Assembly: GCF_004310295.1 (NCBI RefSeq)
Contig: NZ_SISB01000001.1
Span: 186,001 to 250,000, forward strand
DNA length: 64,000 bases
Direction of reading: 5' to 3'
Origin: Pseudomonas sp. BGI-2
Lineage (GTDB): Bacteria; Pseudomonadota; Gammaproteobacteria; Pseudomonadales; Pseudomonadaceae
The notes below the pieces were generated by a model. The model was not told where the DNA came from. It did not search any database and saw only the letters and a program-made list of their open reading frames with translations. Positions 35,151 through 44,276 of the stretch are shown one piece after another. The translations under genes were made by a program, and so were the position numbers. Within the stretch, counting starts at the first letter, position 1; every line of letters begins with the position of its first letter.

Positions 35151-36023
35151 ATGACCCTGACACAACTCGAGATTTTCTCGCTGGTCGCCGAACTGCGCGG
35201 CTTCACAATGGCGGCCAATCGGTTGGGGATTTCCCAATCGGCGGTGTCTCACGCCCTGAAGTCGCTGGAACAGGAATTGGGGGTCGAGTTGTTCAGGCGC
35301 CACCAGTCTCAAATCGAACTGAGCGACATCGGCCAACAGCTCTTATCGCGCGCCAGGGCGATGCTCGGGTTGGCCAACACCTTGCGCCAGGAAGCCGCCG
35401 ACGCCCGCGGAATGAAGCATGGCACCCTGCGTATCGGCTCGTTCGGCCCGACTTCATCGATCAAACTGCTGCCACAGATCCTGCAGCACTACCGCCCCGC
35501 TCACCCCGGTATCGAAGTCCACATCGACGAAGGACCGGACCGTCAGATTCTCCAGTGGCTGGAAGAGCGGCGAATCGATATCGGTTTCGTGGTGCTGCCC
35601 GAAGATCGTTTCGACACCTTCCCACTGATCGAAGACCGGATGGTCGCCCTGCTGCCCGCCGGTCATCCGCTGGTGGGTCGCGACAGCCTGAGTTTGAGCG
35701 ACTTGTGTCACGACCCGTTCGTGCTGACCGAAGCCGGATCTTCGGAGCTGGTTTCACGGCTGTTCAGTGCTGCCCGGTTGACACCGAACATCCGTTATCG
35801 CTGCTCGCAGCTACTCAGCACCCTCGACACCGTGGGCCGTGGCGATGCCGTGACCGTTGTCGCCGAAGGCTCGTTGCCCGACGACAACGACAGCCGCTAC
35901 GTGAAAAAACCGCTGTCGCCACCCGTTACTCGGCAGGTGTGCCTGGCGGTGCTCGACCAGCGTCAGTCGTCGCCCGCAACGCTGGCGTTTATTCAACTGG
36001 CTTCAAGCCTGAGCTATCGTTGA
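35151..36023 (+). CDS. LysR-family transcriptional regulator, divergent from EamA transporter
   Basis: A 290-residue LysR protein: MTLTQLEIFSLVAELRGFTMAANRLGISQSAVSHALKSLEQ forms the helix-turn-helix, followed by the effector domain (LRIGSFGPTSSIKLLPQIL, RIDIGFVVLPEDRFDTFPL). It is of the CysL/YwbI-like branch. The neighbouring exporter is its likely target. The shared 79-bp region contains paired ATGA/TCAT stretches but no convincing LysR palindrome could be fixed by eye. Confidence 0.9.
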   Translation: MTLTQLEIFSLVAELRGFTMAANRLGISQSAVSHALKSLEQELGVELFRRHQSQIELSDIGQQLLSRARAMLGLANTLRQEAADARGMKHGTLRIGSFGPTSSIKLLPQILQHYRPAHPGIEVHIDEGPDRQILQWLEERRIDIGFVVLPEDRFDTFPLIEDRMVALLPAGHPLVGRDSLSLSDLCHDPFVLTEAGSSELVSRLFSAARLTPNIRYRCSQLLSTLDTVGRGDAVTVVAEGSLPDDNDSRYVKKPLSPPVTRQVCLAVLDQRQSSPATLAFIQLASSLSYR

Positions 36024-36138
36024 GCGGCAAAAGGATCGACGACCATCTATCATGCCCACTACCTGAACTCTTTTTGGGGGACGTGCCGTTATCCTCCCAG
36101 CATTTGAGAGCCGTACCTCATCGTCACAGGCTTCGCGA

Positions 36139-37674
36139 ATGCCACTGAACGCCAAAACCCGCCGCAAGCGCGGCAAACGACTGGTTGTAACGCTGCTGAG
36201 CGGCTTGCTCCCAGTATTGTTGGGGGGCGTCATCCTCTATATGCAGGCTGAGCGCACGCTCCAGCAAAGTACCGAGCTGACGGCCGAAGAAGCCGTCCGC
36301 CAATTCGAGTTGATACTCGACAATACCGCCCAGGCTGCGCGCGAACTGCTGCCGCTGGCCGGCCAACCTTGCAATGACGTCAAACTGGCCCTGCGCGAGC
36401 AGGTTACCCGCCGACCGTTCGTGCGCTCGACGAACCTAGTGTGGGACAACAACATTTATTGCAGTTCGTTGTTCGGTGACTACCAGGAAAAGATCAGTGC
36501 CGGCGACTACTCCAAAGGCCAGTTGCTGCTGATGAAAGGCAACCCGGTCACGCCCGATACTGCGTTACTGGTGTATCGACTCAGTGAAGGAAAACAGGGC
36601 GCGATGAGTACCCTGGACGGCTATCACCTGAGCAACGTGCTGCGCATGATCGGCCGCAAAACCGTGTTGTTGCTGCAAGTCGGTCCCAACTGGTTATCTG
36701 CCGATGGCGCGTTTCATGAAGGTGTTCTGATGGCCTCGCCAGTGGCGCCAATTGAACTGACATCTTCGCGTTATGCCTTTGAGGTCGCCGCCGGTTTCCC
36801 CAAGGGTGAAACCTGGCGCTACATGAGCAGCGAGTATCCGCCGCTGTTCAGTTTGCTTATCTTCTTCGGGATGGTGTCGGGCGCTATCGGACATGTCCTA
36901 CAGAAACGCTCGTCATCCCCCAGTCACGAAATGCAGCGTGCGCTGGAGTCTGCCGAGTTCGTTCCGTATTTTCAGCCCGTGGTGCATGGCGATACTAAAA
37001 CCTGGTCCGGGGCCGAAGTGTTGATGCGCTGGAACCATCCGAAGGAAGGCCTGGTGCGCCCGGACCTGTTCATTCCTTTTGCCGAGCATTCCGGGTTGAT
37101 CGTGCCGATGACCCGCTCGTTGATGCGACAGACCGCAGCATTGTTGGCGCCTGCTGCGTCGTCGTTCGACGGTCCGTTCCACATCGGCATCAACATCACT
37201 GCCAGCCATTGCAAGGACCTGGATCTGGTCGAGGACTGCCGTGAGTTTCTCAGTGCCTTTGCGCCGGGCGCCATCAATCTGGTGCTGGAGTTGACCGAGC
37301 GCGAACTGATCGAGCCGACAGCCATCACGCACCAATTGTTCGAGCAGCTCCACGCATTGGGCGTGATGATCGCCATCGATGACTTTGGCACCGGCCACTC
37401 AAGCCTCGGTTACCTGCGTCAGTTCAATGTGGACTTCCTAAAGATCGATCAGAGTTTTGTCGCGATGATCGGCGTTGACGCGCTTTCCCGGCACATTCTG
37501 GACAGCATTATCGAACTGTCGGCCAAGCTTGATCTGGGGATCGTCGCCGAAGGCGTGGAAACCGAGGCGCAAAGTGACTATCTGGCCGCCCATGGCGTGA
37601 ACTTCCTGCAAGGTTATTTGTTCGGTCGACCGATGCCCGGTGCAGAGTTCATTAATGCATTAAGGCACCATTAA
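36139..37674 (+). CDS. CSS-motif EAL-domain cyclic-di-GMP phosphodiesterase
   Basis: A 511-residue inner-membrane enzyme: transmembrane helices at about 15-35 and 232-252 enclose a periplasmic CSS domain with the motif Cys108-Ser-Ser (IYCSS), where a disulfide controls activity in E. coli PdeC and relatives. The cytoplasmic EAL domain looks active: GAEVLMRWNHP (EVL in place of EAL), NITASH, ELTERE, IDDFGTGHSSL, LKIDQSFV and AEGVETEAQ hold the metal and substrate residues. It should hydrolyse c-di-GMP in response to periplasmic redox or folding state. Monocistronic. Confidence 0.92.
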   Translation: MPLNAKTRRKRGKRLVVTLLSGLLPVLLGGVILYMQAERTLQQSTELTAEEAVRQFELILDNTAQAARELLPLAGQPCNDVKLALREQVTRRPFVRSTNLVWDNNIYCSSLFGDYQEKISAGDYSKGQLLLMKGNPVTPDTALLVYRLSEGKQGAMSTLDGYHLSNVLRMIGRKTVLLLQVGPNWLSADGAFHEGVLMASPVAPIELTSSRYAFEVAAGFPKGETWRYMSSEYPPLFSLLIFFGMVSGAIGHVLQKRSSSPSHEMQRALESAEFVPYFQPVVHGDTKTWSGAEVLMRWNHPKEGLVRPDLFIPFAEHSGLIVPMTRSLMRQTAALLAPAASSFDGPFHIGINITASHCKDLDLVEDCREFLSAFAPGAINLVLELTERELIEPTAITHQLFEQLHALGVMIAIDDFGTGHSSLGYLRQFNVDFLKIDQSFVAMIGVDALSRHILDSIIELSAKLDLGIVAEGVETEAQSDYLAAHGVNFLQGYLFGRPMPGAEFINALRHH

Positions 37675-37907
37675 CCGGCGGTTTTAAGCGACGAGACAAC
37701 GAAACAGCGCACCAAATTGAATCAAAAGTCTACTGTTGTTACATGAAGAAAAAGACAGGATTTACTCTTGGCCAATTAACTACTACAATTTTTCATGCCT
37801 GTGCAAGATTGGCAGGTGAGCCACTATCACCGAGTCGCTTCAAGGCTCTTGGCTTATAGCTTTGTTTGCGGTTGGTATCAGCCAAACACACTATTGGAGT
37901 AATGAAT

Positions 37908-38270
37908 TTGTCCAGACTCGCTGAATTTCGTGCCGCTGAAAAGGCCCTTCAAGAACAGCTCAAGCAGCTGGAATCGCTGAAGAATGATGCCGGGCTCAAG
38001 AAAGAAATCGAGTTCGAAGAAAAGCTCCAGGGGCTGATGAAAACCTACGGCAAAAGCCTGCGCGACATCATCGCCATCCTCGATCCGAACCCGGCAAAAT
38101 CCGGCCTGCAGACAGCAACCCCTAAAACCCGCCGCGCTCGCGTGGTCAAGGTTTACCATAACCCGCACACCGGCGAACTGATTGAAACCAAGGGTGGCAA
38201 CCACCGCGGTTTGAAAGCCTGGAAGGAACAGTACGGTGCCGCTACCGTTGATTCCTGGCTGCGAGGCTAA
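37908..38270 (+). CDS. mvaU: H-NS-family xenogeneic silencer, MvaT/MvaU type
   Basis: A 120-residue nucleoid protein: an N-terminal coiled-coil oligomerisation region (LAEFRAAEKALQEQLKQLESL, EIEFEEKLQGLMKTYGKSL) and a C-terminal AT-rich-DNA-binding domain (KTRRARVVKVYHNPHTGELIETKGGNHRGLKAWK). The sequence is closer to P. aeruginosa MvaU than to MvaT (LAEFRAAEKALQEQL). The TTG at 37908 lies eight bases after GGAG and gives the normal MSRLAEF start; the ATG at 37902 is only two bases from GGAG. Such proteins silence foreign AT-rich DNA, possibly including the AT-richer operon near 50 kb. A strong terminator follows. Confidence 0.87.
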   Translation: MSRLAEFRAAEKALQEQLKQLESLKNDAGLKKEIEFEEKLQGLMKTYGKSLRDIIAILDPNPAKSGLQTATPKTRRARVVKVYHNPHTGELIETKGGNHRGLKAWKEQYGAATVDSWLRG

Positions 38271-38289
38271 GCACTCGCGGTGATAAAAG

Positions 38290-38316
38290 AAGCCCTGCCA
38301 ATGCAGGGCTTTTTTA
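38290..38316 (+). terminator. Rho-independent terminator of the MvaU-like gene
   Basis: AAGCCCTGC pairs with GCAGGGCTT around CAAT and is followed by a T-run. Confidence 0.9.
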
Positions 38317-38446
38317 TAAACGCCTTCTAAATGCAACGAAAGGAGACGATCAACTCGCTACTTGCCGACTCAACTTTGTGCTTAATCCGTTTGGGTATCT
38401 AAAAATTTCGGATCGCGCTGAAATCTGCAGTCATGCAAACCGTCAG

Positions 38447-38971
38447 CTAAAGTTTCAAGCTGTTACGAGCTGCTGCTATTTCGTCCTGACTTGCCTTATA
38501 AGCCTCGGACTGCCCCGCGTAGGAAAGAACATAGGCCTTATCGGCATCCACCGCCGCGACCAATGTTTGCGACAGCACATGTCGACCATTCTGTGTAATC
38601 GTGCAGGTAGTTTCCAACCCCGATAAGCGGCTCAAGGGCGCTGGATGAATTTTGTTGCAGACACTTTGATAGCCGCTTTGAAAAAAGTCTTTCTGCACCG
38701 ACTTGCGCATTTCCAGCAACACGCCTTCCAGATTGACCTGATGACTGCTTTCTACTGGAGTCATGGTCAATTCCATTACCAGCACCGGTGTTCCGCCCTG
38801 GTCGACTTTCACCGCGCGCTGCCGGACAACCTCTGGTTTGGCGTCATCTTGCGGCACGGCTTCAACCTCCCAGCCATTTGGCCAGGTCACCACCGGCGCA
38901 TCCGCATGAGCGCTAGTAGCACCTGACAGCAGGCAAAACAGGACCAACGTCGATTTACAGAATCGGATCAT
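38447..38971 (-). CDS. Exported DUF4946-like protein
   Basis: A protein of about 174 residues with a signal peptide ending ATSAHA, then a core beginning VVTWPNGWEVEAVPQ and containing one Cys pair (SVCNKIHP, ETTCTITQ) likely to form a disulfide. WPxGW near the mature N-terminus is the mark I associate with DUF4946 proteins of pseudomonads; their function is unknown. The ATG at 38971 gives a standard signal peptide; a GTG 12 bases upstream is also possible. Periplasmic or secreted. Confidence 0.72.
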   Translation of the reverse strand: MIRFCKSTLVLFCLLSGATSAHADAPVVTWPNGWEVEAVPQDDAKPEVVRQRAVKVDQGGTPVLVMELTMTPVESSHQVNLEGVLLEMRKSVQKDFFQSGYQSVCNKIHPAPLSRLSGLETTCTITQNGRHVLSQTLVAAVDADKAYVLSYAGQSEAYKASQDEIAAARNSLKL

Positions 38972-39116
38972 TGCAATGAACACTCACGGATTGAACCGTA
39001 AAGTCTGAGCCTCGCCCGTCCGTCAGGCAATAGCCGACTGTTTGCGTTTGGTGATGTCCCAGCCCTTGCGTATCATTGTCGCCATTCGTTAGCCCCACTT
39101 ATTTTCCGGAGGGCCC

Positions 39117-39638
39117 ATGAGCCTGCACGAATTGAACACTTTCCCCGGCGTGACCGCGCAACCTGACACCGCCACCCAGAAGTTCGTCTTCAACCACACC
39201 ATGCTGCGGGTCAAAGACATCACCAAGTCCCTGGATTTCTACACGCGCATCCTGGGTTTTTCGCTGGTGGAAAAACGCGACTTCCCGGAAGCCGAATTCA
39301 GCCTGTACTTCCTGGCGCTGGTCGATAAAGCCCAGATTCCGGCCGACGCTGCCGCCCGTACCGAATGGATGAAATCGATCCCGGGCATTCTGGAATTGAC
39401 CCACAACCACGGCACCGAGAACGATGCAGATTTCGCCTACCACAACGGCAACACCGACCCGCGCGGCTTCGGCCATATCTGCATCTCTGTGCCGGACATC
39501 CGTGCCGCTTGCGAACGCTTTGAAGCGCTGGGCTGCGATTTCCAGAAACGCCTGAACGACGGTCGCATGAAGAGCCTGGCGTTCATCAAAGACCCGGATG
39601 CGTACTGGGTTGAGATCATCCAGCCAGCCCCGATGTAA
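39117..39638 (+). CDS. gloA: Lactoylglutathione lyase (glyoxalase I)
   Basis: A 173-residue metalloenzyme that isomerises the methylglyoxal-glutathione hemithioacetal to S-lactoylglutathione in the cytosol. The four metal ligands are visible: His27 (FNHTMLRVKD), Glu93 (ILELTHNHG), His120 (FGHICISV) and Glu166 (YWVEIIQP). It is of the long type, with an extra loop (DAAARTEWMKSIPG) like eukaryotic and Pseudomonas Zn-type glyoxalases rather than the 135-residue E. coli enzyme. CCGGAGGG precedes the ATG. Confidence 0.93.
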   Translation: MSLHELNTFPGVTAQPDTATQKFVFNHTMLRVKDITKSLDFYTRILGFSLVEKRDFPEAEFSLYFLALVDKAQIPADAAARTEWMKSIPGILELTHNHGTENDADFAYHNGNTDPRGFGHICISVPDIRAACERFEALGCDFQKRLNDGRMKSLAFIKDPDAYWVEIIQPAPM

Positions 39639-39677
39639 CCTCCACCACCATTCCCCGGTGGGAAGGTGTGAGGCACA

Positions 39678-39708
39678 AAAAACCCCATGATCACTCATGG
39701 GGTTTTTG
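39678..39708. terminator. Bidirectional terminator between gloA and ahpF
   Basis: AAAAACCCCATGA and TCATGGGGTTTTT pair around TCAC, with T-runs on both strands, between convergent genes. Confidence 0.88.
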
Positions 39709-39726
39709 TGTTTTCAGCGACGACGT

Positions 39727-41289
39727 TTATGCCGGCGCGGAGGTGCGGATCAGGTGATCGAATGCGCTCAGCGAAGCCTTGGCGCCCTCGCCCACCGCAA
39801 TCACGATCTGCTTGTACGGCACGGTGGTGACATCACCGGCAGCGAATACGCCCGGCATCGACGTTTCACCGCGGGCATCGACGATGATCTCGCCGCGAGG
39901 CGACAGGTCGATGGTGCCTTTGAGCCAGTCGGTGTTGGGCAGCAAACCGATCTGCACGAAGATCCCTTCCAGTTCCACGGTACGCAGTTCATCAGACTGG
40001 CGATCTTTGTAACGCAAGCCGTTAACCTTCTGACCATCGCCCAACACTTCAGTGGTTTGCGCGCTAGTGATCACGGTGACGTTCGGCAGGCTGTGCAACT
40101 TGCGCTGCAACACCGCATCGGCACGCAGCTGCACGTCAAACTCCAGCAAGGTGACGTGTGACACGATGCCCGCCAGGTCGATGGCCGCTTCGACACCGGA
40201 GTTACCGCCGCCAATCACCGCCACGCGCTTGCCCTTGAACAGCGGACCGTCACAGTGCGGACAGTACGCCACGCCTTTGTTGCGGTATTGCTGCTCGCCC
40301 GGGACGTTCATTTCACGCCACCTCGCACCGGTCGCGAGAATCACTGTCTTCGCTTTCAGGGTCGCGCCGCTGGCGAAGTGGATTTCGTGCAGCTCGCCAC
40401 TTTTACCCGGCACCAACTTGTCAACGCGCTGCAGGTTCATGATGTCGACGTCGTATTGCTTGACGTGTTCTTCCAGCGCCACCGCCAGTTTCGGCCCTTC
40501 GGTTTCCTGCACGGAGATGAAGTTCTCGATGGCCAAGGTGTCGAGGACCTGGCCACCAAAACGTTCAGCCGCCACACCGGTGCGAATGCCTTTACGAGCA
40601 GCGTAGATCGCGGCCGAAGCACCCGCTGGACCACCACCGACGACCAATACGTCAAAGGCGTCCTTGGCGCTGATCTTCTCGGCTTGACGCTCGATGCCGC
40701 TGGTGTCGATCTTGGCGAGGATTTCTTCCAGGCCCATGCGGCCCTGACCGAAGTTAACGCCATTCAGGTAAATGCTTGGCACGGCCATGATCTGACGATC
40801 ATCGACTTCAGCCTGGAACAGCGCGCCGTCGATGGCGACGTGGCGGATGTTCGGGTTCAGTACCGCCATCAAGTTAAGCGCCTGGACCACGTCCGGGCAG
40901 TTCTGGCAGGACAGCGAGAAATAAGTCTCGAAGCTGAACTCGCCTTTGAGCGAACGGATCTGTTCGATCACTTCAACGCTGGCTTTCGATGGGTGGCCGC
41001 CGACTTGCAGCAATGCCAGCACCAACGAAGTGAATTCATGGCCCATCGGGATGCCGGCGAAACGCAGGCCGATATCGGCACCCGGGCGGTTGATCGAGAA
41101 CGATGGTTTGCGTGCATCGTCACCGTTATCGAGCAAGGTAATTTGGGTAGAAAGACTGGCAACGTCTTTGAGTAATGCGAGCATTTCCTGGGATTTCGCA
41201 CCGTCGTCAAGGGAGGCAACGATCTCGATCGGCTGGGTGACCCGTTCCAGGTACGATTTCAACTGGGCTTTAAGATTGGCGTCCAACAT
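39727..41289 (-). CDS. ahpF: Alkyl hydroperoxide reductase subunit F
   Basis: A 520-residue FAD-disulfide reductase that transfers electrons from NADH to AhpC. The N-terminal tandem thioredoxin-like domain has the redox pair in [10 protein letters not shown]; the flavoprotein part has [19 protein letters not shown], the second CxxC in [10 protein letters not shown], the NAD motif [12 protein letters not shown] and [14 protein letters not shown]. It matches E. coli AhpF throughout, including the start [15 protein letters not shown] (ATG at 41289; an ATG 15 bases upstream is less likely). It lies downstream of ahpC on the same strand, but a strong hairpin terminator separates them. Confidence 0.96.
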   Translation of the reverse strand: MLDANLKAQLKSYLERVTQPIEIVASLDDGAKSQEMLALLKDVASLSTQITLLDNGDDARKPSFSINRPGADIGLRFAGIPMGHEFTSLVLALLQVGGHPSKASVEVIEQIRSLKGEFSFETYFSLSCQNCPDVVQALNLMAVLNPNIRHVAIDGALFQAEVDDRQIMAVPSIYLNGVNFGQGRMGLEEILAKIDTSGIERQAEKISAKDAFDVLVVGGGPAGASAAIYAARKGIRTGVAAERFGGQVLDTLAIENFISVQETEGPKLAVALEEHVKQYDVDIMNLQRVDKLVPGKSGELHEIHFASGATLKAKTVILATGARWREMNVPGEQQYRNKGVAYCPHCDGPLFKGKRVAVIGGGNSGVEAAIDLAGIVSHVTLLEFDVQLRADAVLQRKLHSLPNVTVITSAQTTEVLGDGQKVNGLRYKDRQSDELRTVELEGIFVQIGLLPNTDWLKGTIDLSPRGEIIVDARGETSMPGVFAAGDVTTVPYKQIVIAVGEGAKASLSAFDHLIRTSAPA

Positions 41290-41330
41290 ACGGGCGATTT
41301 CCATGCAGTTTGGTGAAGAGACGTAGACAT

Positions 41331-41367
41331 AAAAAAACGCCCGAGCGAATCTCGCCCGGGCGTTTTT
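41331..41367. terminator. Terminator/attenuator between ahpC and ahpF
   Basis: AAAAAAACGCCCGAGCG and CGCCCGGGCGTTTTT form a strong stem with A/T runs on both sides, placed between two genes of one pathway. It would reduce read-through from ahpC into ahpF. Confidence 0.85.
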
Positions 41368-41425
41368 GAGGGCGGTAGCAGCTTACTTAGGTGCGGAAAC
41401 CCGCCCTGATGATGCTTTCACAGAC

Positions 41426-41989
41426 TTAGATCTTGCCGACCAGGTCCAGGGACGGCGCCAGAGTGGCCTCGCCTTCTTTCCACTTGGCTGGGCAAACCTG
41501 GCCTGGGTGAGCAGCGACGTATTGAGCAGCCTTGATTTTGCGCAGCAGCTCGGAAGCGTCACGGCCAACGCCGCCATCGTTCAGTTCAACGATTTTGATC
41601 TGGCCTTCAGGGTTGATCACAAAGGTGCCACGGTCAGCCAGGCCAGCGTCTTCGATCAGCACGTCGAAGTTGCGGGAGATGGCGTGAGTAGGATCGCCGA
41701 TCATGGTGTACTGGATTTTGCCGATGGCTGGCGAAGTGTTGTGCCAGGCAGCGTGGGCAAAGTGGGTGTCGGTGGAAACGCTGTAGATCTCGACGCCCAG
41801 TTTCTGGAACGCGTCGTAGTTGTCAGCCAGGTCTTCCAGTTCGGTCGGGCAAACGAAGGTGAAGTCGGCTGGGTAGAAGAACACGACAGACCACTTGCCT
41901 TTCAGGTCAGCGTCCGACACTTTTACGAAGTCGCCATTTTTAAAGGCGTCTGCTTTGAACGGTTTAACTTGGCTGTTGATGATAGGCAT
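41426..41989 (-). CDS. ahpC: Alkyl hydroperoxide reductase subunit C (peroxiredoxin)
   Basis: A 187-residue typical two-cysteine peroxiredoxin reducing organic peroxides and H2O2. The peroxidatic Cys47 is in [12 protein letters not shown], the resolving Cys166 in GQVCPAKW, and [20 protein letters not shown] is the C-terminal YF-type region; length and cysteine numbers equal the E. coli protein. The ATG at 41989 is preceded by GGAGAGTC. It is probably controlled by OxyR, but I could not fix a clear OxyR site in the 150 bp upstream. Confidence 0.96.
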   Translation of the reverse strand: MPIINSQVKPFKADAFKNGDFVKVSDADLKGKWSVVFFYPADFTFVCPTELEDLADNYDAFQKLGVEIYSVSTDTHFAHAAWHNTSPAIGKIQYTMIGDPTHAISRNFDVLIEDAGLADRGTFVINPEGQIKIVELNDGGVGRDASELLRKIKAAQYVAAHPGQVCPAKWKEGEATLAPSLDLVGKI

Positions 41990-42139
41990 CGATGACTCTC
42001 CGTCAGGGTTGAAAAGTTCGGTTGAGAAGTTGATGGGGTGAATCCTACCCACTCGATCACCGCTTGGCTCATTGGCAAAGCTCATGCTGCTGATTGGTTT
42101 TCGCTATTAGCGGACAGTATTAATAGAAGAAAACGGTAT

Positions 42140-43078
42140 CTAGCGCGCAAATGGCTTTTCAGCGACTCGGGCCATCCCGACAAACGGGCTGGCTTCAACA
42201 TAGCGCATGGCCGACTTCACATCCTTCCAGCCCACATAATTCATCAACGATTTCAAATCCCAACCGCTCTGATGGGCCCAACTGGCAAAACCGCGTCGCA
42301 GGGAATGGCTGGTGTAGTGGTCAGCTGAAATGCCGGCACGCTCCAGGGCCTGGCGCAGCAAGGGGATGATGCTGTTAGCGTGCAAGCCCTCCTCACTCAA
42401 ATGGCCCCAACGGTCGATACCGCGGAACACCGGTCCGCGGACCAGCGCGGCTTCGGTGATCCACTGGATGTAGGCGTTCACCGGGCAGAGTCGCTGCAAG
42501 GCCGGGGTCTGGTAAGTCTTGCCGAGGTTCTCGCGATCGCTCTTGCTGCGCGGCAGGTAAAGGGTGATGCCTGAACCGGCGCTCGCCCGCACGTGTTCGA
42601 TCTGTACGCGGCACAACTCATCACTGCGAAAGCCACGCCAAAAACCCAGCAAGATCAGCGCGGTGTCGCGTCTGGCGCGAAGCAAACCCGGCTGATCATT
42701 GTGCGCCTTGGCGGTTTTCGCCTCCTGTTCCAGCCAGGCAACCACCTGCTCCAGATGCTGAAGCTGCAAAGGCTCGGCCTGTTTCTCCTGAGCCGGGTGC
42801 AGCGCCCGTATGCCCTTGAAGACCTTGCGCACCACCGGCGACTTGGTGGGATCGGCAAAACCCTGGCTGTTATGCCACTGCGCCAACGCCGACAACCGCA
42901 GTTTCAACGTATTGATCGACAGCACGCCCGCATGGGCCACGAGATAACGCGCCACGCTGTCGCTCGTTGCAGGCAGGAAACCACCCCAACTGACTTCGAA
43001 GTGCTCGATGGCCGCCCGGTAGCTGCGACGAGTGTTGTCGCGGGTGGCGGCTTGCAGGTAGCGATCCAGATCAGTCAT
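42140..43078 (-). CDS. Stand-alone tyrosine recombinase/integrase
   Basis: A 312-residue site-specific recombinase: an N-terminal SAM-like core-binding domain (TRRSYRAAIEHFEVSWGGFLPAT) and a C-terminal catalytic domain with Arg151 (GFRSDEL), His258 and Arg261 (HSLRRGF), Trp284 (VGWKDVK) and the nucleophile Tyr293 (AMRYVE). All active-site residues seem intact. There are no phage, transposon or cassette genes around it. It is divergent from a KfrA-like gene, and the pair lies next to gor, so it looks like a chromosomal, possibly domesticated recombinase. Its recombination site is unknown. Confidence 0.88.
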   Translation of the reverse strand: MTDLDRYLQAATRDNTRRSYRAAIEHFEVSWGGFLPATSDSVARYLVAHAGVLSINTLKLRLSALAQWHNSQGFADPTKSPVVRKVFKGIRALHPAQEKQAEPLQLQHLEQVVAWLEQEAKTAKAHNDQPGLLRARRDTALILLGFWRGFRSDELCRVQIEHVRASAGSGITLYLPRSKSDRENLGKTYQTPALQRLCPVNAYIQWITEAALVRGPVFRGIDRWGHLSEEGLHANSIIPLLRQALERAGISADHYTSHSLRRGFASWAHQSGWDLKSLMNYVGWKDVKSAMRYVEASPFVGMARVAEKPFAR

Positions 43079-43201
43079 GGGCTCAATTCTCTAAAACGTA
43101 CCGCTTTCGCGGGATAAAACCTGCCGCACGGCGTATCACACGGGGTAATACCAGTATATCCCGTATCAATAACTCACAATTTTTATCTTCTCAAACAAGA
43201 T

Positions 43202-43238
43202 GGTACACTGCGTACCTTGGTGGCATGTACCACAGTAC
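43202..43238. promoter_or_regulatory. Two GTAC palindromes upstream of the KfrA-like gene
   Basis: GGTAC-ACTGC-GTACC (43202-43216) and GTAC-CACA-GTAC (43227-43238) lie just before the gene's ribosome site, and another GTACC lies at 43098-43102. They look like operators, perhaps for autoregulation as known for plasmid KfrA. Confidence 0.45.
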
Positions 43239-43256
43239 GAAATCGTAGGAGAACAC

Positions 43257-44276
43257 ATGGCTCGTGGCGGCGTAAATAAAGCAGTGGTGCAGGCGGCACG
43301 CTTGGCAATCCTCGCCCGTGGCGAAAACCCCAGCATCGATGCAGTACGGATCGAAATGGGCAATACCGGCTCGAAAACCACCATCCACCGCTACCTGAAG
43401 GAGCTGGATGACGGCAGCGAACGCACCGAAACGCCTTCAGAGCCCATCGATGATGAGCTGGCAGGGCTGGTTTCGCGCTTGGCGCAACGCCTCAAGGAGC
43501 AGGCGCAAGAACCCATCGACCAGGCACGCGCGCAGTTCGATCAGCAACGAAAAGAGTTGGAAATCCAGCTGACCGAAGCCCGGCAAGCCAATACTGAATT
43601 GCACCAGCAATACGAGATTCAAAGCCTGGCACTGACTCAAGAGTCCGAGGCCCTGCAAGAAACCCGCTCCATGCTGCAGACCGAGCAAACCCGCAACGCC
43701 GGACTGAACCAGGCGCTGGCCGATTTCGAACTGCGCTTGCAAGACAAGGATGAGCAGATCCGCTCATTGGAAGAAAAGCACCTGCACACGCGCGATGCCC
43801 TGGAACACTACCGCAACGCCGTCAAGGAACAACGCGAGCAGGAGCAAAGTCGCCACGAAGGCCAGGTGCAGCAAATTCAGATGGAACTGCGCCAAGCCCA
43901 GCAAAGCGCATTGGTGCGTCAGGATGAGATTACTCAATTGCACCGCGACAACGAGCGCCTGCTCACCGAGAACCGCGGAACGCTGCGAGAGCTGGGGCTA
44001 TTGCAGGAGCAACTGAAACACACTAACGGCCGTCAGGATCAACTGCTGGAGCAGGTCAACCGCATCGACAGCGAACGCACCCTCCTCCAGGAACGCTTGC
44101 GCGCCGCCCTGCTGGAAAGTCAGTCGCTCAAGCAGAACGTCGACGAGCAGTCGCAGATAAACAAAATGCTGGAGATGGAATTGCTCAAGACTCAGGCGAG
44201 CCTCGATGAAAGCCTGCGCCTGGCGGCTGTCATTGCAACAGCACCAGACGCATCAGAGAGCGAAAAGAGCGATTAA
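43257..44276 (+). CDS. KfrA-like DNA-binding coiled-coil protein
   Basis: A 339-residue protein: residues 1-60 hold a KfrA_N-type helix-turn-helix ([40 protein letters not shown]), and residues about 65-320 are an almost unbroken coiled coil rich in Gln, Glu and Leu. KfrA of IncP plasmids is a transcription autoregulator with a long alpha-helical tail that contributes to plasmid partition. Here the gene is chromosomal. AGGAG precedes the ATG at 43257. It shares a 178-bp divergent control region with the integrase and runs 4 bp into gor tail to tail. Confidence 0.85.
   Translation: MARGGVNKAVVQAARLAILARGENPSIDAVRIEMGNTGSKTTIHRYLKELDDGSERTETPSEPIDDELAGLVSRLAQRLKEQAQEPIDQARAQFDQQRKELEIQLTEARQANTELHQQYEIQSLALTQESEALQETRSMLQTEQTRNAGLNQALADFELRLQDKDEQIRSLEEKHLHTRDALEHYRNAVKEQREQEQSRHEGQVQQIQMELRQAQQSALVRQDEITQLHRDNERLLTENRGTLRELGLLQEQLKHTNGRQDQLLEQVNRIDSERTLLQERLRAALLESQSLKQNVDEQSQINKMLEMELLKTQASLDESLRLAAVIATAPDASESEKSD

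Noticed and set aside
41990..42139. OxyR binding site upstream of ahpC
   Set aside because: CTAT and ATAG tetrads are present but their spacing does not fit the ATAGnTnnnAnCTAT pattern.
42140..43078. Prophage or integron at the integrase
   Set aside because: No phage, cassette, attI-like or tRNA sequence is nearby; neighbours are core genes.
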